Shown: positions 49,074-56,921 of the stretch, piece after piece
Layout of the letters: each line of letters begins with the position of its first letter
Numbering within the stretch: the first letter of the stretch is position 1
Assembly (NCBI GenBank): GCA_020636895.1
Contig: JACJWZ010000001.1
Span: 186,001 to 250,000 of the forward strand
DNA: 64,000 bases
Direction: 5' to 3'
Source: Thermoleophilales bacterium
GTDB taxonomy: Bacteria; Actinomycetota; Thermoleophilia; Solirubrobacterales; 70-9
Translations under genes and position numbers: made by a program
The notes under the pieces: model-generated
What the model saw: only the letters and a program-made list of their open reading frames with translations
The model's database searches: none
Told to the model about the DNA's origin: nothing

Positions 49074-50792
49074 ATGGCCGGTACCGAGGTGCGTGAATTC
49101 GCGGGTTTCCGCATCGTCCGCCCGATCGAGCTCGGCAAGCGCGCCAGCGTCTGGGAGGCCGAGGATCCGGACGGCTCCGTGCGGGTTGCGATCGAGACCC
49201 TGACCGGGGAGGCCGCAGCCGACGAGGACGTCGCCGAGTGGTTCACCGAGGCCTGGGGGCTCGCGGCGGGTATCGAGCAGCGCAACGTCGTCTCGGTGCG
49301 GCTGATCTCAGAGCAGGAGGGCGTCCCGTTCGTCGTTCGCACGCCGGTCGGCGAGATGACCCTGGCCGACCGGCTTGAAACGGGTGGGCCGCTCTCGGCC
49401 GGCGCGGCGCTGCAGGTGCTCGGTGAGCTCGCCGAGGCGCTCGAGGCAGCGCATACGGCTGGGCTCGTCCACGGCGCCCTCACCCCCGAGGTCGTCAGCA
49501 TCGACGAGCACGGGTGCGCCCATCTCGCCGGCTTCGGCCGCCGTCTCGGCTACCGCAGCGACGACGTCCGCGACCTCGGTGAGCTGCTCGTGGCGATGCT
49601 GGCGGATCAGGCTCAGGACGCAGGCACCGAGGACGTCTCCGAGTGGGAGCGGCTCCATGCCGAGGCGCTGCGCGAGGTCGGAGCCGAGGCCGCCGAGAGA
49701 GGTTTCGCCCGAGCCGGCGAGCTCCTCGCGGCTGCTCGCGAGGCGCGTCCGCGAACCCCCGAGGGCGGGCGGCCGCCCGGCCCCAGTGGTACTTCGATCG
49801 TCCTCGCTGTCGTCGCTCTCTTCGCGGTCGTCGTGATCTTCGTGCTGGTGGTGGGCGGCGACGACGAGGGACCGAAGGGAGAGGTCAGCGTCCCGTCCGC
49901 CGAGACGACCGGCGACGAGACCACCGCGGCGATCGCTCCTTCCACCGGCCCGGCGCGGCCGATCCCGGTGCGCGGGAATCCCGTGGGCGTCACGACCGAG
50001 GGCGACTCGGTCTACGCGGTGACCAAGGACGGCGCCTCGCTCGACGGCTTCGATCAGGAGACGGGCGAGCGCATCCTCGGGCCGGTCGACCTCGGCTCTC
50101 CGGCCGCCGACGTCGCGATCGCCGGCGGCTCCGCCTGGGTGACCCTCCCGGGCGCCGACTCCGTTGCGCGGGTCGACCTGGGCGCCGACCAGCCCGTCCC
50201 CGATACCTATGGCGTCGGCGCCGAGCCCGAGGGGATCGCCGCCTCCCGGCGCTCGATCTGGGTGCTCGACGAGGGGTCGCGCGAGCTCTCCCGCATCGAT
50301 CCCGGCGGAGGGGACTCCGAGACGTTCGGGATCGATGCCGCCAAGCCCAGCGCGATCGCGGCGGGCGACGGCGAGATCTGGGTCGCCGACGCGAAGGGCG
50401 CGGTCATCCGCGTCGATCCCGACGCGCCCGGTAAGCAGCGACGCCTGCCCGTGCCCGGCCGGCCGGAGGCGTTGCAGGTCACCGAGGACGGGACCGTCTG
50501 GGTGGCGGACGCGGCGGGCGGCACCGTCGTGGCGCTCGATCCCGGTTCCGGGGATGCGGCGGAGATCGCGGTCGGGGGCGAGCCCCGCGATCTGGCCGCC
50601 GACTCCGAGCGCCTCTGGATCGCCAACGCCGACGGCTACGTGAGCGCCGTCGAACTGGAGACCCAGACGGCCGAGACGCTCGACCTGAGCGGCGCCGGCG
50701 GCTCACCGCAGGCCGTCGCTGTCGGTCAGCAGGTCTGGGTCACGACGGGCTCGGGAAACACCCTGGTCGCCATCGCTCCGGCCGCTCCGTAG
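49074..50792 (+). CDS. Receptor pseudokinase with outside beta-propeller
   Basis: The 572-residue protein keeps the kinase fold outline (GKRASVWEAED in the Gly-loop position, GLVHGALTPEVVSID, HLAGFG) but all catalytic residues are changed: the VAIK lysine is Glu41, HRD reads HGA with Ala135 for Asp, and DFG reads GFG with Gly153 for Asp. The C-lobe is shortened. A span follows (about 243-264), then a beta-propeller with AWVTLPGADSVARVD, SIWVLDEGSREL and TVWVADAAGGTVVALD strands, closely like that of the upstream kinase. It cannot transfer phosphate by the normal mechanism and probably scaffolds or regulates the active kinase. Confidence 0.9.
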   Translation: MAGTEVREFAGFRIVRPIELGKRASVWEAEDPDGSVRVAIETLTGEAAADEDVAEWFTEAWGLAAGIEQRNVVSVRLISEQEGVPFVVRTPVGEMTLADRLETGGPLSAGAALQVLGELAEALEAAHTAGLVHGALTPEVVSIDEHGCAHLAGFGRRLGYRSDDVRDLGELLVAMLADQAQDAGTEDVSEWERLHAEALREVGAEAAERGFARAGELLAAAREARPRTPEGGRPPGPSGTSIVLAVVALFAVVVIFVLVVGGDDEGPKGEVSVPSAETTGDETTAAIAPSTGPARPIPVRGNPVGVTTEGDSVYAVTKDGASLDGFDQETGERILGPVDLGSPAADVAIAGGSAWVTLPGADSVARVDLGADQPVPDTYGVGAEPEGIAASRRSIWVLDEGSRELSRIDPGGGDSETFGIDAAKPSAIAAGDGEIWVADAKGAVIRVDPDAPGKQRRLPVPGRPEALQVTEDGTVWVADAAGGTVVALDPGSGDAAEIAVGGEPRDLAADSERLWIANADGYVSAVELETQTAETLDLSGAGGSPQAVAVGQQVWVTTGSGNTLVAIAPAAP

Positions 50793-50835
50793 CCACTGCG
50801 GAGGGACGCGGAAGCCCTGATCGGCCGGGCTCCGG

Positions 50836-50841
50836 TAGCCT
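50836..50841 (+). promoter_or_regulatory. -10 element TAGCCT before pntAA
   Basis: TAGCCT ends 12 bases before the ATG at 50854, giving a very short leader of about 5 nt without a ribosome-binding site. Confidence 0.4.
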
Positions 50842-50853
50842 GCGCCGCCGCCC

Positions 50854-51978
50854 ATGCGGATCGGAGTCCCGAAGGAGACCCTCGAGGGGGAGCTGCGCGT
50901 CGCGCTGATCCCTGAATCCGTCAAGGCCCTGAAGGCGAAGGGCCTCGACGTCGTCGTCGAATCCGGCGCCGGGGTCGGCTCGGGCGCTCCCGATGAGCAG
51001 TACACCGAGGCGGGCGCCGAGATCGGCGACCCGTGGGGGGCCGACATCGTCCTCCACGTCGCGGTCCCGACAACCGAGGAGATCGCCAAGGTCGGCTCCG
51101 GCAAGGTGCTGATCGGCTTCCTCGCGCCGCTCACCTCCGCCGAGACGACGAAGGCGCTCGCGTCCGGCGGCGTGACCAGCTTCGCGGTCGAGGCGATCCC
51201 GCGGATCACCCGCGCCCAGGCGATGGACGGGCTCTCCTCGCAGGCCAACGTCGCCGGCTACGCGGCGACCCTGCTCGCCGCGCGCGAGGCCGGCCGCTTC
51301 TTCCCGATGATGACCACCGCCGCCGGCACAGTGAAGCCGGCGCGCGTGCTCGTGCTCGGCGCCGGCGTCGCCGGTCTCCAGGCGATCGCCACGGCCAAGC
51401 GCCTCGGCGCCGTCGTCAGCGGATTCGACATCCGCCGTGCCGCGTGGGAGCAGATCTCCTCGCTGGGGGGCCGCCCGCTCGAGCTCGACTTCATCCCCGA
51501 CGCCGAGGACGAGGGCGGATACGCGCGCCCGCTCACCGACGAGGAGAACGAGCAGGTGCGGGAGGCGCTCGCCGACAACGCGGGCAAGCAGGACGTGATC
51601 ATCACCACCGCCCTGATCCCGGGCCGCCCCGCGCCGATCCTGATCACCGCTGCGGGCGTCGCCAACATGCAGCCGGGCTCGGTCATCATCGACCTCGCCG
51701 GCGAGAGCGGCGGCAACTGCGAGCTGACGAAGGCGGGGGAGACGGTCGTCTCCGACAACGGCGTCAAGATCATCGCCCCGGCGAACCTGCCGAGCGACAT
51801 GGCCGCTCACGCCTCCCAGCTCTACGCGAAGAACCTCGAGAACTTCATCGGTCTGATCGTCGACGAGGAGGGCAATCTCAACGTCGACTTCGAGGACGAG
51901 GTCGTCGCCGGCGCTTGTCTGACCGACGGCGGCGAGATCAAGAACGAGCGCGCCAAGAGCGTGGTCGAGGGGAGCTGA
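50854..51978 (+). CDS. pntAA: NAD(P) transhydrogenase alpha subunit 1 (domain I)
   Basis: The 374-residue soluble subunit binds NAD(H). It begins with RIGVPKETLEGELRVALIP, has the conserved mobile-region SSQANVAGY and MTTAAGTVKPARVLVLGAG with the Rossmann glycines, and FDIRRAAWEQ. The three-gene form (PntAA, PntAB, PntB) separates domain I from the membrane domain II. The complex uses the proton gradient to make NADPH from NADH. The ATG is the first in the frame and follows a promoter closely. pntAB starts 9 bases after the stop. Confidence 0.95.
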   Translation: MRIGVPKETLEGELRVALIPESVKALKAKGLDVVVESGAGVGSGAPDEQYTEAGAEIGDPWGADIVLHVAVPTTEEIAKVGSGKVLIGFLAPLTSAETTKALASGGVTSFAVEAIPRITRAQAMDGLSSQANVAGYAATLLAAREAGRFFPMMTTAAGTVKPARVLVLGAGVAGLQAIATAKRLGAVVSGFDIRRAAWEQISSLGGRPLELDFIPDAEDEGGYARPLTDEENEQVREALADNAGKQDVIITTALIPGRPAPILITAAGVANMQPGSVIIDLAGESGGNCELTKAGETVVSDNGVKIIAPANLPSDMAAHASQLYAKNLENFIGLIVDEEGNLNVDFEDEVVAGACLTDGGEIKNERAKSVVEGS

Positions 51979-51986
51979 GAGATCCG

Positions 51987-52322
51987 ATGAGCTTCGTCAC
52001 CGAGCTGACCATCTTCGTCCTCGCCGCGTTCGTCGGATTCGAGGTCATCTCGAAGGTGCCGGCGACCCTGCACACGCCGCTGATGTCGCAGACCAACGCG
52101 ATCCATGGCATCGTCATGCTCGGCGGCCTGATCGTCGCCGGCTACGCCGACGACGGCCTCGAGTACGTGATCGGCTTCATCGCGATCGCCTTCGGCGCGA
52201 TCAACATCGTCGGCGGCTTCATGGTCACCGACCGCATGCTCGGCATGTTCAGCCGCAAGAAGCCGCAGAAGCCCTCCGATTCGGACTCCCCGGCTCAGCC
52301 AGGCGGCGGGGCGGGGAGCTAG
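51987..52322 (+). CDS. pntAB: NAD(P) transhydrogenase alpha subunit 2 (membrane part)
   Basis: The 111-residue protein has three membrane spans typical of the alpha-2 subunit, with the family marks VISKVPATLHTPLMSQTNAIHGI and VGGFMVTDRMLGMF. It forms part of the proton channel with PntB. It lies between pntAA and pntB, with the pntB ATG 6 bases after its stop. The C-terminal Pro/Ser/Gly-rich tail of about 20 residues is outside the conserved family. Confidence 0.93.
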   Translation: MSFVTELTIFVLAAFVGFEVISKVPATLHTPLMSQTNAIHGIVMLGGLIVAGYADDGLEYVIGFIAIAFGAINIVGGFMVTDRMLGMFSRKKPQKPSDSDSPAQPGGGAGS

Positions 52323-52327
52323 CCGCG

Positions 52328-53752
52328 ATGAGCATCCCTCTCGCACTGCTCGAGCCGGGTGGCGACGTCGTCACGCTGCTCTACATCGTCAGCTTCTCGC
52401 TGTTCATCTTCGGCATCCGCCGCGGCACCCACCCGACCACCGCCAAGCAGGGCAACATGATCGCCGCCGTCGGCATGGTGATCGCGATCGTTGCGACGCT
52501 CCTGCTCGACGGGATCGGCAACTGGGGGATCATCTTCGGCGGCCTGATCGTCGGCGGCGCGGTCGGCGTCATCGCCTCGATCCGGGTGCAGATGACCGAG
52601 ATGCCGCAGATGGTCGCGCTCTACAACGGCGTCGGCGGCGGCGCTGTCGCACTGATCGCCTGGTCGGAGTTCCGTCACGGCCTCGCGATCGGCTCCGACT
52701 TCCCGCTCGAGGAGTTCATCCCGGTCCTCTTCGCCGCCGTCATCGGCTCGATCTCCTTCTGGGGCTCCAACGTCGCCTTCGGGAAGCTCCAGGACATCGT
52801 CCCGACCGGCTCGGTGAAGCTGCCGGGACAGCAGGTGATCAATGCCCTGCTGCTGATCGCGATCATCGCGGCCTGCATCTACCTGGGAATCAACCACGCC
52901 GACGACCCCTCGCAGGGGATCTTCATCCTCATCCTCGTCGGCGCGGCTCTGCTCGGCATCTTCGCGGTGCTCCCCATCGGCGGCGCCGACATGCCCGTCG
53001 TCATCTCGCTGCTCAACGCCGCGACCGGCCTCTCCGCCGCCGCGGCCGGCTTCTCGCTCGACAACGTCGCGCTGATCGTCGCCGGCACGCTCGTCGGCTC
53101 CTCGGGAACGATCCTCACCGCCGAGATGGCCACGGCGATGAACCGTTCGGTCTCCAACGTCCTCTTCGCCGGCTTCGGTGGAGCCGCGGGAGGGGGTGGA
53201 GGCGCCCCCGGCGAGGAGCGTCCGCACCGGTCGATCGGCGCGCAGGATGCGGCGATCGCGCTCGCCTACGCCGACTCCGTCGTGATCGTCCCCGGCTACG
53301 GCCTCGCCGTCGCCCAGGCCCAGCACGCCGTCAAGGAGCTTGCCGACGAGCTCGGGAAGCGTGGGGTGGAGGTCAGGTACGCCATCCACCCGGTCGCAGG
53401 CCGCATGCCGGGCCACATGAACGTCCTCCTCGCCGAAGCCGACGTCCCCTACGAGAAGCTCGTCGAGATGGAGGACATCAACCCCGACATGCCGCGCACC
53501 GACGTCGCCGTCGTCATCGGCGCCAACGACGTCACCAACCCGGCCGCCAAGGACGATCCCGACAGTCCGATCGCGGGCATGCCGATCATCGAGGTCGCCG
53601 AGGCCCAGCAGGTCATCGTCATCAAGCGCTCCCTGAGCCCGGGCTTCGCCGGTATCGACAACGACCTCTTCTACCTCGACAAGACCGCGATGGTCTTCGA
53701 CGACGCGAAGAAGGCGGCGCAAGACATAGCGGCCGAAGTCGACCGCCTCTGA
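52328..53752 (+). CDS. pntB: NAD(P) transhydrogenase beta subunit
   Basis: The 474-residue subunit has about nine spans in its N-terminal 270 residues, with YIVSFSLFIFGIRRGTHP, MPQMVALYNGVGGGA and GSSGTILTAEMATAMNRS, followed by the NADP(H)-binding domain III, with SVVIVPGYGLAVAQAQHAV, YAIHPVAGRMPGHMNVLLAEA and GANDVTNPAA. The order and length are canonical. It completes the pntAA-pntAB-pntB operon, which would supply NADPH for biosynthesis and oxidative defence. Confidence 0.96.
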   Translation: MSIPLALLEPGGDVVTLLYIVSFSLFIFGIRRGTHPTTAKQGNMIAAVGMVIAIVATLLLDGIGNWGIIFGGLIVGGAVGVIASIRVQMTEMPQMVALYNGVGGGAVALIAWSEFRHGLAIGSDFPLEEFIPVLFAAVIGSISFWGSNVAFGKLQDIVPTGSVKLPGQQVINALLLIAIIAACIYLGINHADDPSQGIFILILVGAALLGIFAVLPIGGADMPVVISLLNAATGLSAAAAGFSLDNVALIVAGTLVGSSGTILTAEMATAMNRSVSNVLFAGFGGAAGGGGGAPGEERPHRSIGAQDAAIALAYADSVVIVPGYGLAVAQAQHAVKELADELGKRGVEVRYAIHPVAGRMPGHMNVLLAEADVPYEKLVEMEDINPDMPRTDVAVVIGANDVTNPAAKDDPDSPIAGMPIIEVAEAQQVIVIKRSLSPGFAGIDNDLFYLDKTAMVFDDAKKAAQDIAAEVDRL

Positions 53753-53846
53753 CGCTGGCGGCCTGGCAGGCGCCATGCCTGCTTCCTCGTCGGCTCACGG
53801 CCTGGTGCGCACCTGGGCCTCTTCGCCGCTCGCTCGCTTCGCGCGT

Positions 53847-53881
53847 TGCCATTTTGGTCCGCCCAGCGAGGCAAAATGGCA
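53847..53881. terminator. AT-rich 10-bp inverted repeat after pntB
   Basis: Arms 53847-53856 and 53872-53881 (TGCCATTTTG/CAAAATGGCA) are perfect with a 15-base loop. The AT-rich arms stand out in this GC-rich sequence. It lies 95 bases past the pntB stop and may terminate the operon, or be a dispersed repeat. The remainder of 53753-53985 shows no gene I can support. Confidence 0.45.
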
Positions 53882-53970
53882 GCGGAGGTGCCGGGTGACG
53901 TCCGTGGTCGGCATCCGGCGAGGGTGGGTGCGGGGTGCCGGCACCGCGGATTTGCCGCCTTTGCAGCCAA

Positions 53971-53976
53971 TACCTT
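53971..53976 (+). promoter_or_regulatory. -10 element TACCTT before the PRC-barrel gene
   Basis: TACCTT ends 9 bases before the ATG at 53986. Confidence 0.35.
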
Positions 53977-53985
53977 GGTTGGCCA

Positions 53986-54351
53986 ATGGAGCGCAGGAAG
54001 GTAGGTAACGCCGAGTTCATCGCACGGCGTCCGCTCACCTTCGAGGAGCTCGAGGGCTGGGTCGGCTGGCGGGCGACCGACGTGAACGGGGCGCTGATCG
54101 GGCACGTCGAGAGGGTCCTGCGCGACGAGTCGGGGGCACCTGCCTGGCTCGTCGTCAGCGAGTTCCGGCTCGGGGACGGGCGTCGGTTCATCGTTCCGGT
54201 CGGCGACGCGGTCGGCGGCGGCGGCCACGTCTGGTCTCCGTACCCGCGCGAGCACATCCAGAGGACGGCGCGGATAACCGGCCCCCGGGTGACGATCCAG
54301 GCACACCGGAGGCTCCGCGCGCACTACGAGATCGGCCCGCGCGCCGCCTGA
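53986..54351 (+). CDS. PRC-barrel-like domain protein
   Basis: The 121-residue soluble protein has a PRC-barrel-like core: GWRATDVNGALIGHVERVL, APAWLVVSEFRLGDGRRFIVPVG and WSPYPREHI. Such domains bind RNA or protein partners, or regulate photosynthetic and ribosomal assembly. In actinobacteria many stand-alone forms have no known role. A 17-residue upstream extension is possible in frame, but the ATG at 53986 fits the -10 spacing. The basic C-terminal tail is short. Confidence 0.75.
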   Translation: MERRKVGNAEFIARRPLTFEELEGWVGWRATDVNGALIGHVERVLRDESGAPAWLVVSEFRLGDGRRFIVPVGDAVGGGGHVWSPYPREHIQRTARITGPRVTIQAHRRLRAHYEIGPRAA

Positions 54352-54375
54352 GCAGCTTGCGTCCGCCCCCGTTCG

Positions 54376-54651
54376 TCAGTCGCGCTTGGAGTCGCTGCGA
54401 TTCCGTGAGCCCCGGACTCGTGGCAGCAGCCAGCCCACCAGCGCTCCGAGGACGAAGGCGATCAGGAGCCCGAAGAACAGCGGCGTCTGGGCGCTCGCGA
54501 AGAAGAAGTTGAACTCAACCTTCTGCGAGTTCTGAACGATCAGGATCAGCGCGGCGAGCGCGGCTGCGCCCGCCAGGTAGAGGCGGATCTGGCTGCGCGT
54601 GTCGCGCTGCTTTCGCCCGAGCGGGTCGTTGGGATCGCGTCGGTCGGCCAT
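54376..54651 (-). CDS. LapA/DUF1049-like two-span membrane protein
   Basis: The 91-residue protein has a polar, basic N-terminus, two membrane spans (about 24-40 and 56-76) and a basic C-terminus. The VQNSQKVEFNFFF segment between the spans is the hallmark of the LapA/DUF1049 family. In Gram-negatives LapA takes part in lipopolysaccharide assembly; in actinobacteria the role is unknown. TAGGGT (54661-54666) ends 9 bases before its ATG, and it diverges from the next gene. Confidence 0.85.
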   Translation of the reverse strand: MADRRDPNDPLGRKQRDTRSQIRLYLAGAAALAALILIVQNSQKVEFNFFFASAQTPLFFGLLIAFVLGALVGWLLPRVRGSRNRSDSKRD

Positions 54652-54660
54652 TCGTCACTG

Positions 54661-54666
54661 ACCCTA
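54661..54666 (-). promoter_or_regulatory. -10 element TAGGGT, near-leaderless start
   Basis: TAGGGT on the minus strand ends 9 bases before the ATG at 54651. Confidence 0.45.
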
Positions 54667-54712
54667 CCCGCAATCGGCACAGCGCGATCACCACCCGTGA
54701 ATCGCCGCGACC

Positions 54713-54718
54713 TAGGTT
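54713..54718 (+). promoter_or_regulatory. -10 element TAGGTT, leaderless start
   Basis: TAGGTT ends 6 bases before the ATG at 54725. Confidence 0.5.
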
Positions 54719-54724
54719 CGGTTC

Positions 54725-55642
54725 ATGGACCGGATCAGGCGGATCGCCGGGCGCGAGGATGGGCAGGCGGCCCCGGAGTACGCGGGCGTCGTCCTCCTCG
54801 TCGCGACGCTGCTCAGCATCGTCCTCACGATGGCCGGTTCCGCCCTCCCCGGTGGCAGCCTTGCCCGCGCGCTCGCATCGAAGCTGGTCTGCGCGGTCGG
54901 GTCTGCGGGAGCCTGCGGAGAGGAGGCCGCCGCGCTGGACCCGTCGTCGCCGACCGAAGCGGTCTACGGGCTCGAGCTCGCGGCGATGCTCGACGAGCGC
55001 GCTCCGGAGATCTCGTTCGAGCCCGACGACTTCGTCTCGCTTCCGGTCGACTACCGCGAGTGCCGCAATCGCTCCTGCGCGGACTCCATCCGCCATGGTT
55101 CCCTCGAGCACACCCAGACCGGCCTCGAGCCGACCGTCTTCACGCACGTGATCGACTGCCGCGATCCAGAGGCGGCAGCCGCCGCCGGCTACGACTGCTC
55201 GGGTGAGCGCGCCGGCAACGTCTACCTGCAGTACTGGCTCTACTACCCCGACAGCGCCACGCACGGCTTCGGCGCCTCGGGCTACCACGAGGACGATTGG
55301 GAGGGCTACCAGGTGAAGGTCGACCCGGAGACGGGTCAGGCCGAGGCGAGGGCGAGCTCCCACCACGGCTACAACGGTCGCGGCGGCGACCCCATCAACG
55401 ACGTCGGCATCACCGCGGGCAAGCCCGGCTGGGACTCGGTCCTCGGCCACCTGCACGTCGCCGCCGGCAGTCACGCCGGGATGACCGAGAGGGGCGACGA
55501 GGACGATCGCTGGCTGGCTCCGCCGAACCTGCGGCTGATCCCGCTCGAGCCGATCGCTGAGGCCGGCGACGCGCCCGAGTTCGAGATCACCCCTCCATGG
55601 GGAAAGGGCGTCTGGTCCGACCCCGAGGCGACGGGGACCTAG
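54725..55642 (+). CDS. Pilin-type signal fused to a secreted Vps62/NPP1-like domain
   Basis: The 305-residue protein starts with a basic segment and GREDGQAAPEYAGVVLLVA, a class III (Flp/TadE-type) pilin signal: a short basic leader, Gly-Gln cut region, Glu five residues on, then a hydrophobic helix to about residue 40. A Cys-containing secreted part follows, with YLQYWLYYPDS, GYHEDDWEGYQVKVD and ASSHHGYN, a pattern recalling Vps62/NPP1-like HxDWE proteins. It has at least six cysteines (CAVGSAGAC, CRNRSC, DCRDP, YDC) that could form disulfides. No tad genes are nearby. The domain call is tentative; the fusion is clear. Confidence 0.7.
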   Translation: MDRIRRIAGREDGQAAPEYAGVVLLVATLLSIVLTMAGSALPGGSLARALASKLVCAVGSAGACGEEAAALDPSSPTEAVYGLELAAMLDERAPEISFEPDDFVSLPVDYRECRNRSCADSIRHGSLEHTQTGLEPTVFTHVIDCRDPEAAAAAGYDCSGERAGNVYLQYWLYYPDSATHGFGASGYHEDDWEGYQVKVDPETGQAEARASSHHGYNGRGGDPINDVGITAGKPGWDSVLGHLHVAAGSHAGMTERGDEDDRWLAPPNLRLIPLEPIAEAGDAPEFEITPPWGKGVWSDPEATGT

Positions 55643-55683
55643 AGCCGCGCTGCCGTCGGCGCTTGCCAGTGGCCCGGTCTGGG

Positions 55684-55689
55684 TAGGCT
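55684..55689 (+). promoter_or_regulatory. -10 element TAGGCT before egtB
   Basis: TAGGCT ends 6 bases before ATC at 55696, the same spacing as at ATG-started leaderless genes here. Its TAG is also the in-frame stop that closes the egtB frame on the 5' side. Confidence 0.5.
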
Positions 55690-55695
55690 GACCAC

Positions 55696-56907
55696 ATCGC
55701 GGGATCCGCGCCTGCAATCTCGAGGGACGGCGTCGCCGAACGACTGGCGGAGGCGCGGGAGCGGACGCTTCTGCTGATCGAGCCGCTCGACGAGGAGCAG
55801 CTCAACAGGGTCTACACCCCGATCCTCAGCCCACTCTCCTGGGATCTCGGGCACATCGCCAACTTCGAGGAGCTCTGGCTCGTGCAGGGCGTCGGCGACC
55901 TCGAGCCGCTCGACGGGGAGCTGGGTCGCCTCTACGACGCGATCGAGAACCCCCGGGCCGGACGCAGCGAGCTCCCGATCCTGCGCGGGGCGGAGCTGCG
56001 CGCCTACATGGACGAGGTGCGCGGCCGAACCCTCCAGGTCCTCGAGGGGGTCGAACTTGCCGATGGCGACGATCCCATGCTTCGCGACGGCTTCATCTAC
56101 GAGATGCTGATCGCCCACGAGCACCAGCACAACGAGACGATGCTGCAGGCGCTGCAGATGATCGACGGCTATGCGCCGCCGATCGTCGATCCGGGCCCCT
56201 CGGCCGAGCCGGTGTCCCCGGGCCCGGAGATGATCGAGATACCGGCCGGGACCTACGCGATCGGCGCCGCCCCCGACGGCTTCGCCTACGACAACGAACG
56301 CCCTCGTCACGAGGTCGACCTCGATGCCTTCCTGCTCGACCGCATACCGGTCAGCAACAGAGCCTTCGCGGACTTCGTCGCCGAGACCGGCAGCGAGCCT
56401 CCGATGTACTGGGAGGGCGACGGCGAGGGGGGTTGGATCACGACCGTCTATGGCCGCCACGAGGCGATCGATCCGGATCTGCCCGTCGTCCACGTCGACC
56501 ACGGCCAAGCGAAGGCGTTCGCCGCCTGGGCGGGCAAGCGCCTGCCGAGCGAGCTCGAATGGGAGGCCGCGGCCGCCGGGGCTGATCGCGAGCGGGCCAA
56601 CCTCGACCACCTCGCCTTCGGCACCGCGCCGGCCGGCGCGTACGCCGACGCCGCCTCCGACCACGGCGCCGTGCAGATGCTCGGCGACGTCTGGGAGTGG
56701 ACCGACTCGACGCTCGACGGCTACCCGGGCTTCAGCGCCTTTCCGTACCGGGAGTACTCCGAGGTCTTCTTCGCCGACGCCTATCCGGTCCTGCGCGGCG
56801 GCTCCTGGGCTACGCGCCGCAACGTGATCCGCACGAGCTTCCGCAACTGGGATCTGGCCGAGCGCCGCCAGATCTTCGCCGGCGTTCGCTGCGCCCGGGA
56901 CGTCTGA
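55696..56907 (+). CDS. egtB: Hercynylcysteine sulfoxide synthase EgtB, probable ATC start
   Basis: The iron enzyme joins hercynine to a thiol (gamma-glutamylcysteine or cysteine) in ergothioneine synthesis. The N-terminal DinB-like part has the iron-binding WDLGHIANFEELW (His53) and HEHQHNE (His141, His145); the C-terminal FGE-sulfatase part ends in YPVLRGGSWATRRNVIRTSFRNWD. Conserved sequence (ERLAEARERTLLLIEPLDEEQ, typical of EgtB residues 10-30) lies upstream of the first GTG (55882), which would also drop His53. Between the in-frame stop 55684-55686 and that region there is no ATG, GTG or TTG. ATC at 55696 fits the leaderless spacing and gives 403 residues. CTG at 55744 is an alternative. 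Confidence 0.85.
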   Translation: MAGSAPAISRDGVAERLAEARERTLLLIEPLDEEQLNRVYTPILSPLSWDLGHIANFEELWLVQGVGDLEPLDGELGRLYDAIENPRAGRSELPILRGAELRAYMDEVRGRTLQVLEGVELADGDDPMLRDGFIYEMLIAHEHQHNETMLQALQMIDGYAPPIVDPGPSAEPVSPGPEMIEIPAGTYAIGAAPDGFAYDNERPRHEVDLDAFLLDRIPVSNRAFADFVAETGSEPPMYWEGDGEGGWITTVYGRHEAIDPDLPVVHVDHGQAKAFAAWAGKRLPSELEWEAAAAGADRERANLDHLAFGTAPAGAYADAASDHGAVQMLGDVWEWTDSTLDGYPGFSAFPYREYSEVFFADAYPVLRGGSWATRRNVIRTSFRNWDLAERRQIFAGVRCARDV

Positions 56908-56921
56908 GGGGAGGGGGCGAC

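Noticed and set aside
55882..56907. EgtB starting at the GTG 55882
   Set aside because: This would remove about 62 conserved residues, including the iron ligand His53, and leave no promoter or ribosome-binding site nearby.
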